Of a DNA stretch of 64,000 nucleotides, positions 57,684 through 64,000 are shown piece after piece; positions within the stretch are counted from its first letter, which is position 1, and every line of letters begins with the position of its first letter. The stretch is from Acidocella sp. (GTDB lineage Bacteria > Pseudomonadota > Alphaproteobacteria > Acetobacterales > Acetobacteraceae): positions 1-64,000 of the forward strand of contig DAIDEE010000042.1 in assembly GCA_027308685.1 (NCBI GenBank), read 5' to 3'. The translations under genes were made by a program, and so were the position numbers. Under the pieces are notes generated by a model. It had not been told where the DNA came from, did not search any database, and saw only the letters and a list, made by a program, of their open reading frames with translations.

Positions 57684-57758
57684 CACGAAAGCCCCACAGA
57701 CGTGCGCGAACCGCCTGGAATGAAACCTAAACTCAGCCATTGCTGTCTCCCGCGAACC
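57684..57758. promoter_or_regulatory. Repeated TTCG(T/C)G elements upstream of coxM, candidate RcoM sites
   Basis: In the 294-base gap between coxM and the PAS-LytTR gene, the minus strand carries TTCGTG (complement near 57684-57689) and TTCGCG (complements near 57705-57710 and 57751-57756). The first two are 21 bases apart, two helical turns; the third is 46 bases further on. TTnnnG direct repeats are what I recall for RcoM binding. Assignment rests on position and this weak consensus. Confidence 0.35.
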
Positions 57759-57839
57759 AAGGCTGGCAAAACTGCGGGTTTAAGAATAGATAATCGATCA
57801 TAAATATACAGCTAATCAGTTGGTGAGAAAAAACGTTGA

Positions 57840-58697
57840 ATGTCCAAGCCGTTAACCCGAACGCCTGACTATAACCCGCTTCCGGTGGAAGCAGACCGCG
57901 AGTCCTGGCGGGATTCGGCGTTTCAGCACAAGCTGGAGCAGTTCAACCCCGGGATGGTATGGCTGGATGGCAACCAATGTATTACCGCACTGAATGACGT
58001 GGCCATTGCCATTTTGGCTCCAGCCGTTCAGGCGTCCATGGGTATTTTACCCGCCTCTTTGATCGGTTCGAACATTCTGCAGGTCCATCCGCCCAAAAGC
58101 CGCGAGAAAATTGAGTTTCTGCTTCGCAGCAACGGCCCCCCCGGCCACATAGCGCCTAATCCACACGGTCATGGTATGTTTTCACCGCCACCGGTGGCCA
58201 TGATGATCAACATTCCCGAACGGTTGTTGATGATAAAGGTCTCTCAAATGATGGGAGCCGAAGGCATCGCCGGCACCTGCATGATCTTCTATGACCTTAC
58301 CGATGCCACAACCTCGCCTGCTAGTCCTGCAAAAACTCATGGCGGCCCGACAGAGCCGCGTCTGCTCAACCGCATCCCCGTCTATCGGCGTGACCGGATT
58401 GTGCTGGTCGATGTAAAGGACATCGCACGTTTTGAGGGAAGCGGCCATTATACCACCATCGTCACCGCTTCGGAGCGGTATTTATGCAATTTTTCGATGG
58501 CGGTGCTGGAGGAGCGCTTGAACCCAGAGCAGTTCCTACGTGTTCATCGTAGTCATATCGTCAACCTTGATTATGCGGTGGAACTGATGCGCGTCGATGA
58601 CGGCATGATGGTGGTCATGCCACCAAGTATCGGCGCCCCAATTCCGGTAAGCAAGAATAATCTGGCCAAACTAAAATCACGGTTTTTCCTTGCCTGA
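57840..58697 (+). CDS. PAS-LytTR regulator, RcoM-like CO sensor
   Basis: A 285-residue protein with an N-terminal PAS domain (~30-155) and a LytTR DNA-binding domain (~178-283: IPVYRRDRIVLVDVKDIARFEGSGHYT, FLRVHRSHIVNLDY). This is the RcoM layout rather than the MHYT-LytTR layout of CoxC/CoxH. His83 (VHPPKSREK) and Met113 (HGHGMFSP) are 30 residues apart, like the heme ligands His74 and Met104 recalled for Burkholderia RcoM-2. The position of the Cys94 ligand is occupied by His103. It is divergent from coxM and so is the likely CO-dependent activator of the cox operon. Confidence 0.88.
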   Translation: MSKPLTRTPDYNPLPVEADRESWRDSAFQHKLEQFNPGMVWLDGNQCITALNDVAIAILAPAVQASMGILPASLIGSNILQVHPPKSREKIEFLLRSNGPPGHIAPNPHGHGMFSPPPVAMMINIPERLLMIKVSQMMGAEGIAGTCMIFYDLTDATTSPASPAKTHGGPTEPRLLNRIPVYRRDRIVLVDVKDIARFEGSGHYTTIVTASERYLCNFSMAVLEERLNPEQFLRVHRSHIVNLDYAVELMRVDDGMMVVMPPSIGAPIPVSKNNLAKLKSRFFLA

Positions 58698-58718
58698 GGC
58701 CGATCATCAACCATGGTA

Positions 58719-58742
58719 ATCCCCCTCTGCATTTAAGGGGAT
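58719..58742. terminator. Short hairpin between convergent genes
   Basis: ATCCCC (58719-58724) pairs with GGGGAT (58737-58742) around a 12-base loop, between the stops of the LytTR gene and the GH1 gene. The stem is short and no U-tract follows on the plus strand. Tentative. Confidence 0.3.
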
Positions 58743-58794
58743 AGATTAGTAGAATTTTCTCGTCCAAAACTGTGGGGGGCTCGCATCGGATACT

Positions 58795-60240
58795 TTACAA
58801 CGTGCTGGCTTCCAAAGATTTACCTGCGTGGGAACGGATAAGGTCGGCGTACCAATAATATGAGTGTTTGGGTGTGCGAACGAGGGTTATAAAATCCACT
58901 TTTACCAGACCAAAATGCCACTTCATGCCATCATTCCACTCAAACGAGTCCATCATGGACCAAACGAAGTAGCCTGAAACATTAACTCCAGCATCGATGG
59001 CCTGCTTCACGAACATCAAATGATCGGAGATATAGGCGATCCGTCCCTCGTCATCGAGCCCAGATCCCTTGCTGTTGTCAGTACTAGCAAAGCCATTTTC
59101 CGAGATGAAAATTTCTGGCTGCCCGTACGTATCGTGAATATGCTTCAGAATTTCAAAAACGCCATCGGGCTCGATCGGCCATCCCATAACCGTATAGCGC
59201 GAGGCTTCATGGTCCGGTCCGAAATAGGCACCGATCGGGTTGGTTGCATCAGCTTGGATATGCAGACGGCTATAATAATTTACACCGAGAATATCGATTT
59301 TCTGATGAATATTTGTAAGATCATTGGTGTAGCAAAGCGGAGCAAAATCTTCTTGTACAAGCTCCGGGTAAGATCCATGAAATAATGGTTTTAATACCGA
59401 CCCGTTCCAGATCGCGTCAAATTTTAATGCTGCCGTGGTGTCAGCCTCGCTATTAGTGCTTGGCCGCACTGGTTCACAGCACGCTACTGTCCCGATGCGT
59501 CCAGGAACGTTATTGGCACGTAGCGCCTGAATGGAGAGTCCTTGACCGAGGTTAAGGTGATGCAACGCTGCAAACCATGAAACCCTTCCGCGTTGTCCGG
59601 GAGCGTGCATACCGTTGCCATAGCCAAATATCGCTTGTACGGTCGCCTCATTCAGGATCAGCCAGTTTGCCACGCGGTCCCTGAAATGATGGCTGACAGC
59701 ACTTGAAAATTCTGCGAGCCTTGCCGAGGTGTCCCTGTTGGTCCATCCACCTTTATCCTGCAAGGCCTGTGGCAAATCCCAATGATACAGGCACAGCCAA
59801 GGGGTAATGTTATGCGCGTGTAATTCGTCTATTAAGCGGTCGTAGAAGGCAAAACCCCTCGGATTGACGGTAGCGTTGCCATCAGGGAATAGCCGAGGCC
59901 AGGAAACTGAAAATCGGTAATTTTTAATTCCTGCACCCGCAATAAGTGCAATATCAGCCGGCATTTTATGGTAATGATCACACGCGATATCGCCGTTCCC
60001 GTGTTTAGATATGTGGCCAGGTTGGTGGGTAAAAATGTCCCATATTCCAGGACCTCGTCCATCCTCATGCACAGCCCCTTCAATCTGATAAGCCGACGAT
60101 GAGACGCCGAACTTAAAATGAGGGCCAAAATGGAGTGTGTTTGGTGAAACAGGAGACGCTGTTGTGGCCAGCGCCTTTGAGGCGGCTAGAGTTTGTAATG
60201 GTAGCGCCAGAGCTTGTCGTCGCGTGAAAGGATGGTGCAT
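58795..60240 (-). CDS. Secreted glycoside hydrolase family 1 (beta-glucosidase type)
   Basis: A 481-residue GH1 enzyme. The N-terminal FTRRQALALPLQTLA with a following Ala/Thr stretch is a Tat-like signal, unusual for GH1, which is mostly cytoplasmic. Signature GVSSSAYQIEGAVHEDGRGPGIWD is standard. The acid/base Glu is in LILNEATV (Pro of the usual NEP replaced by Ala) and the nucleophile is in FISENGF. YHWDLPQALQDKGGW and the ending FVWSMMDSFEWNDGM fit. Substrate is probably a beta-glucoside or related sugar. It stands apart from the lithotrophy genes. Confidence 0.93.
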   Translation of the reverse strand: MHHPFTRRQALALPLQTLAASKALATTASPVSPNTLHFGPHFKFGVSSSAYQIEGAVHEDGRGPGIWDIFTHQPGHISKHGNGDIACDHYHKMPADIALIAGAGIKNYRFSVSWPRLFPDGNATVNPRGFAFYDRLIDELHAHNITPWLCLYHWDLPQALQDKGGWTNRDTSARLAEFSSAVSHHFRDRVANWLILNEATVQAIFGYGNGMHAPGQRGRVSWFAALHHLNLGQGLSIQALRANNVPGRIGTVACCEPVRPSTNSEADTTAALKFDAIWNGSVLKPLFHGSYPELVQEDFAPLCYTNDLTNIHQKIDILGVNYYSRLHIQADATNPIGAYFGPDHEASRYTVMGWPIEPDGVFEILKHIHDTYGQPEIFISENGFASTDNSKGSGLDDEGRIAYISDHLMFVKQAIDAGVNVSGYFVWSMMDSFEWNDGMKWHFGLVKVDFITLVRTPKHSYYWYADLIRSHAGKSLEASTL

Positions 60241-60242
60241 AT

Positions 60243-60563
60243 TTACTTTTCTGATCCTATAACATGCGCGAGATCTCTAGAGATACGCGCGCTGAGGTTG
60301 AGACTAATCGGCATTGGCGGTGGACAGTTCATTACAGTTACGGCGCAGACCAGACCAGCCAAAGTTGCCGCAGCTTTGGTAAAGTCATCATGCGCAGCCT
60401 GATTATTATTCTGCAATACCTTTACCTCGCCTTCCTCGTCATAAAAATCTGTCAGCCGCCAATATTCCCAGTTGCCCTCGCGCAAAATCCGGAGGGTCAG
60501 ACTGGCGGCCTGAGCAAAATCTTTAACGGCATCGGTTGGGTCATGCTCTGATACTGCTTGCAA
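60243..60563 (-). CDS. Hypothetical protein, possibly the end of a decayed gene
   Basis: A 106-residue frame from a TTG start. The composition is protein-like: an acidic, aromatic N-terminal two thirds (LRILREGNWEYWRLTDFYDEEGEVKVL) and a hydrophobic stretch near AAATLAGLVCAVTVM. The frame stays open upstream to a stop in a run of seven T (minus strand). A second open frame on the same strand above that run (near 60620-60750, reading GNGFDAFSQWSRDY) could be its continuation after a frameshift. No family recognised. Confidence 0.35.
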   Translation of the reverse strand: MQAVSEHDPTDAVKDFAQAASLTLRILREGNWEYWRLTDFYDEEGEVKVLQNNNQAAHDDFTKAAATLAGLVCAVTVMNCPPPMPISLNLSARISRDLAHVIGSEK

Positions 60564-60989
60564 CTGTTGGGCAGCGGCGAGAGCCGTTATAGCATTTGCT
60601 CGCCAATTTTTTGTGCCGTTTTCGACACAAAAAAATTAACAAAGCCGTTATAATCGCGTGACCATTGGCTGAATGCATCAAAACCGTTGCCGCTGGTCTT
60701 CCACGTAGCAAGGACAAATGTCTTACTCGTGCGGCGCGAATATTTTTATCTCCCGGTTCGAGACTTGGCGGAGATACTGCCATGCTTGAGCCAGTTGCTA
60801 AAATTTTCATTGAATATCATGAACGTGAAAATTGGTTGCGAGCCGATGTGGATACCGTATGGCTTAAACGACTAGAGAAAAATCTGCTGCCCATAAAAAA
60901 ACTAAAGCGCGGAATAGCAAAATATTTATCTACGGTGTTTTAGTGTTTTTTGGCATCAATTTTTTGAACATCAATCGTTGAACATTGTG
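60564..60989. other. Gap with small unassigned frames, possible gene remnants
   Basis: About 430 bases between the hypothetical gene at 60243-60563 and the TadE-like gene at 60990. On the minus strand a stop-bounded fragment around 60620-60750 (SGNGFDAFSQWSRDYNGF) faintly resembles a primase C-terminal helix pattern. On the plus strand lies a 53-codon frame (60782-60943). Nothing intact is certain. Confidence 0.35.
60782..60943 (+). CDS. Small hypothetical protein
   Basis: A 53-residue charged, basic peptide (EYHERENWLRADVDTVWLKRLEKNLLPIKKLKRG) with ATG preceded by GGAGA. It is helical in character with no signal peptide. The reading could be chance. No family is recognised, and it is oriented opposite to its neighbours. 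Confidence 0.25.
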   Translation: MLEPVAKIFIEYHERENWLRADVDTVWLKRLEKNLLPIKKLKRGIAKYLSTVF

Positions 60990-61505
60990 TCACTTCGTTT
61001 GAATCGTTGCGGTAGCGTTCATTTGGTATGGTGATTTAACTGTCGGCAATGGTACGGGTAGAGTGACACTCGTGGTGATTTCGTACGATACGAAAGTTTG
61101 TTGTGTATCTGTGGTGGCACATGCCGAGGTCTGATATGTGGGAGTGGTTGAAGCTGTAGCGGGGGCTAAAAAGCAACCATAGCTCACAGAGCCATTACTG
61201 TAGGTGCCGAGGCTCGTCGTCACGTTCGATGGCAGGGTTATTTGGTAAACTGAATTCGCGTTGATCAGAGATATGATATAACCTACATTGGTTGTACCGC
61301 TCGTTCCCGACGCAGCTGTTGGGTTGGTGATGGCGAAATAGTCTATAGCCTGCATAGCGGTATTCAATTGCGCTTGCGCCGTAATGATAACAACAAAATC
61401 TGTGGCGCCTGCGAATAGTGGCAACAGCAGAAACGATGTAACGAGAGCAAATTCGACTGCCGCAGAACTGCGACGGGTGCGCGTGAATTTTTGGATTAGC
61501 TGCAT
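60990..61505 (-). CDS. TadE/TadF-like pseudopilin
   Basis: A 171-residue protein with the TadE signature near the N-terminus, RRSSAAVEFALVTSFLLLPLFAG, where a basic stretch is followed by a Glu-containing hydrophobic helix (~13-45). The rest is an extracytoplasmic Thr/Ser/Ala-rich domain with two Cys (~115 and ~128) that may form a disulfide. Such minor pseudopilins support Flp/Tad pili or related secretion. It overlaps the next TadE-like gene by 10 bases. Confidence 0.85.
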   Translation of the reverse strand: MQLIQKFTRTRRSSAAVEFALVTSFLLLPLFAGATDFVVIITAQAQLNTAMQAIDYFAITNPTAASGTSGTTNVGYIISLINANSVYQITLPSNVTTSLGTYSNGSVSYGCFLAPATASTTPTYQTSACATTDTQQTFVSYEITTSVTLPVPLPTVKSPYQMNATATIQTK

Positions 61506-62095
61506 GATGCGGCCGTTATAGTAATTGTGGATGTGGTCTCGGGGGTGCCCATAACTGTGGCAACCGTGGTGATGCGTAACGGAATACCTTTAAAGAAACC
61601 TTCAAAGCCAAAGGGGGTCCAGTTATAGCTACCTGTCAGTGTCAGGATGACACCGGGGGGATAATTCGCAACAGTGCTGTTATAATTATTTGTCCAGTTG
61701 ACGGTGAGTAAGGGGTTGCTATCGCCGCTGGTGCCTGCCGTTGGCAATGGCCCACCGATAGCGCTGTTGAAATAGCCCGTGGTGGTCGCGCACGATGGTG
61801 TAACGAATGATTTGGTGGTGGCAAACTGTGCAGACGTATAAACAACCGATGCCCTGGCCGCTGTTTGTACGCCGCGTGCCAGCGCCGATAGTGAGAAGCC
61901 CAGCAAACCTAAGTTGATGATGGCTAACAGAAACGCCAACAGGGCAATGGCGCTAAGGGCAAACTCCACCGCAGCTGCGCCTCGCCGATTATGCCAGAGC
62001 TTTCGGCCAGCCGTCGCCTCAGTCTTGACGCGAAGGAAAGAGGACAACCAGCGAGCACCTTGCCAGAGCCTTTGTTGCGGCGGTGGGAAATTCAT
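61496..62095 (-). CDS. TadE-like minor pseudopilin
   Basis: A 199-residue protein with a cytoplasmic basic N-terminus, then RRGAAAVEFALSAIALLAFLLAIINLG (~37-63), the TadE signature, and a periplasmic domain with two Cys. It lies 15 bases after the TadG-like gene. The tad ATPase, prepilin peptidase and secretin are not in the window and could lie to the right of base 64000. Confidence 0.86.
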   Translation of the reverse strand: MNFPPPQQRLWQGARWLSSFLRVKTEATAGRKLWHNRRGAAAVEFALSAIALLAFLLAIINLGLLGFSLSALARGVQTAARASVVYTSAQFATTKSFVTPSCATTTGYFNSAIGGPLPTAGTSGDSNPLLTVNWTNNYNSTVANYPPGVILTLTGSYNWTPFGFEGFFKGIPLRITTVATVMGTPETTSTITITAASCS

Positions 62096-62110
62096 TGCAT
62101 TCGTCAGGAA

Positions 62111-64000
62111 TTAATTAACAAGTACAATAGTAGAATTTGCGGTACTGCTGCCACCTGACGAACCAGTAACGGTTTCAGTAACCGAAACATTTCCGCTTCC
62201 AGAATCATTTATGGAGCCAACCTCCAGCCCCGGAACGTTCGTCGAAGAAATCGTCAACGAACCAGCGCCTGAAAGGGTAAGTGGCGCACCAGCGGCATAG
62301 ATGCCGCCATTAAATGTACCAGCAGCGCCCTCATTCACTGTATCCGCTGCTGTATTATTTGCTTCCTGATAGATCACAATGCCGCAAATTCCTTGCCCGT
62401 TAGTGCCGTCATACGGTGATGTGGATTGGTATTGCGGGACCGGATATACATTTGTACCCTTACCGACGGGCTGAACACAGTTCGTGGTGGGAGCCGAGAG
62501 GCTGATCGTGGCGCCACCATTGATGATGAACGCAGCACCGGTGGACCCAGAGCCTTCCAAAACAAAGGTTACGCCAGTCCCAGTCACTGTTGGCCCTGAG
62601 CCAATGGTCAGATTACCGTTTCGGATATAATAAATGCCAGGGTTAAAAACCACGCTTGAGGCGCCACCGCTGATCGTAAGGCCGCCGTCAAAATAATAAG
62701 TTGCCGGTGCTGGTGCCGAGCCATCAGTAGGCGGCGTATTGCCGAACACATAGGTACCTTGCCCTGCATAAAAAGCGCCTGTTGAACCGCAATAATAAAT
62801 TCCGCAGGCGGAGTTGGAGTTACCTGCATAGTCCGAAAGTTCATAGAGGCCGGAGCTTAGTGATACTTTCGGGCTGCCATTGGTAATGCCGATGCCGCCG
62901 TTCACATAATAGGTCGATCCATCCAAAGAAACGGTCGAGGAAATATTGGTCGATAAACCCCAACCCGTGTATGAACTACCCGATTTTGCGCCGTTAAAAT
63001 AATACGTGCCTGGATACATCGTGGCATTGCCGTTCGTGAGGTATGTTCCTCCGTTGACGACCATGGTCATCGCGGCGGTGCTGCTGCCAATGGTTAGGGA
63101 AGTGTCGGATGCGTAATTCATCCCACCGTTGATGTAGTAGTCATTGCCGTTCATCACCGTTGTTGTATTTGACTGGCCTGAGAACCCGCCAGTGATGAAC
63201 GTGGTGCCGGAGGCCGTACCCTCATTCAACAATAATGAATTAACGCCGATATTGGTCATCCCAGTCAGGTAATTAGGGTATAGTTCGCACTTGGCATTGT
63301 AGGCTCCACCTACCAAACAATCTCCCACGCCGGATTGGTTCCATTTATTGTAACCCAAATTTGGCGTGACGGCTCCGCCACTCTCTGTCGGGGCTGATGG
63401 AACAGTCCACCCCGGGTTCCAAGGTGCCGTATTGTCCTTATTGAACCCGGCCATCGGGTCTGGCGAAACTGAATCAGTTGTAACTGTAGAAGTGGAACCT
63501 GGTGGCGTTGCCGATTGGTTGGTGCCGATGTAACCGGAATATTGTGGTGCCGAAACACATGGGCCGGCAGCTCCGACCTGAGTACCAATGATCTCCCCAC
63601 TGCCGCTCACCGACATTGAGCACCCGTTTGTACCCGGCACGGACGTGCCCTGTGCCGCCGTGCCATTCGCTGTTACCGGGCAATTTTTGCCATCAATTTT
63701 ACCACCGCCTGAGACCACGATCGAGCCGTTCGCGAACACGCATCCCTGAGGGGCGGCGCCCGGAAGAACATCGGCAGACCCGGAAGCCCCCTGGTGTCCT
63801 GCGGCTATGCCAAACATGCCTGGCCCGTTCGCAGCGGAGAAAAAACTGGCGCGTGGAATTTGGACAGAAGCGGTCCATTGCGTGCTGGCCGTTCCGTTCA
63901 CCGTAATTGCCACCGGCGTCACCGTTACCGACGAGGCGGTTAGCGAGAACTGGTCATTCGTTGCCTTATTGGCAGCAATCACAGCAAAATTTTGTGCAAT
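62111..64000 (-). CDS. TadG-like pilus-associated protein with repeat-rich C-terminal region (5' end outside window)
   Basis: At least 629 residues, open to the right edge, so the start lies beyond 64000. The visible N-terminal part (AQNFAVIAANKATNDQF, SVTVTPVAITVNG) resembles TadG-family pilus-assembly proteins. The rest is very rich in Gly, Ser, Thr and Asn and has repeats built around Tyr-Tyr and Asn-Gly: DYYINGGM, TYYFNGAK, TYYVNGGIGITNGS, TYYFDGGLTISGG and IYYIRNGNLTIGSG, about 30-40 residues apart. This suggests a beta-helix or stacked solenoid exposed at the surface. It forms an operon with the two TadE-like genes. Confidence 0.8.
   Translation of the reverse strand: MAQNFAVIAANKATNDQFSLTASSVTVTPVAITVNGTASTQWTASVQIPRASFFSAANGPGMFGIAAGHQGASGSADVLPGAAPQGCVFANGSIVVSGGGKIDGKNCPVTANGTAAQGTSVPGTNGCSMSVSGSGEIIGTQVGAAGPCVSAPQYSGYIGTNQSATPPGSTSTVTTDSVSPDPMAGFNKDNTAPWNPGWTVPSAPTESGGAVTPNLGYNKWNQSGVGDCLVGGAYNAKCELYPNYLTGMTNIGVNSLLLNEGTASGTTFITGGFSGQSNTTTVMNGNDYYINGGMNYASDTSLTIGSSTAAMTMVVNGGTYLTNGNATMYPGTYYFNGAKSGSSYTGWGLSTNISSTVSLDGSTYYVNGGIGITNGSPKVSLSSGLYELSDYAGNSNSACGIYYCGSTGAFYAGQGTYVFGNTPPTDGSAPAPATYYFDGGLTISGGASSVVFNPGIYYIRNGNLTIGSGPTVTGTGVTFVLEGSGSTGAAFIINGGATISLSAPTTNCVQPVGKGTNVYPVPQYQSTSPYDGTNGQGICGIVIYQEANNTAADTVNEGAAGTFNGGIYAAGAPLTLSGAGSLTISSTNVPGLEVGSINDSGSGNVSVTETVTGSSGGSSTANSTIVLVN

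Overview
The window reads as a chromosomal energy-metabolism region of a Gram-negative bacterium of the Pseudomonadota, most likely an alphaproteobacterium. Pointers are a red-type (form IC) RuBisCO with CbbX, an E. coli-order complex I operon with fused NuoCD, a membrane-bound uptake hydrogenase and a BigR/SqrR-like persulfide regulator. An acidophilic Acetobacteraceae-like host would fit, but nothing in the window proves genus or family. No tRNA, rRNA, CRISPR array or intact mobile element was seen.

Layout. (1) 1-5.8 kb: edge of a Tat-exported protein, an ArsR regulator, about 1 kb of empty DNA, a FadL/OmpP1-type outer membrane channel, then an operon of a periplasmic sulfurtransferase, two half-size YeeE/YedE sulfur permeases and a small secreted protein with four NPCAP repeats. 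(2) 5.9-27.5 kb, all on the minus strand: fbp-prk-fba-cbbL-cbbS-cbbX-rpe run directly into nuoABCDEFGHIJKLMN, followed by a CbbR-like LysR gene. The rpe stop and nuoA start overlap (TAATG), so the Calvin cycle and complex I genes look like one polycistron. (3) 28-39.3 kb: hypCDFE (plus strand) meets hyaABCDEF-rubredoxin-hypAB (minus strand). The hydrogenase small subunit carries the two extra cysteines of oxygen-tolerant group 1 enzymes. FNR/FixK-type boxes precede both operons. (4) 39.4-47.3 kb: a sulfide:quinone oxidoreductase operon diverges from a BigR/SqrR-like repressor, a rhodanese and an RND efflux pair. (5) 47.7-49.5 kb: a cNMP-binding patatin phospholipase. (6) 49.7-58.7 kb: a form I (AYRCSFR) aerobic CO dehydrogenase cluster coxMSLGDE-mocA-coxF, divergent from a PAS-LytTR regulator resembling the CO sensor RcoM. 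(7) 58.8-64 kb: a secreted GH1 glycosidase, small hypotheticals or remnants, and three TadE/TadG-type genes, the last running off the right edge.

Together these genes describe an aerobic lithotroph able to draw electrons from H2, CO and sulfide into the quinone pool. Reverse flow through complex I could then make NADH, and the Calvin cycle could fix CO2. The fused cbb-nuo operon gives that link a physical form. The remaining Calvin enzymes, terminal oxidases and Sox genes are not in the window.
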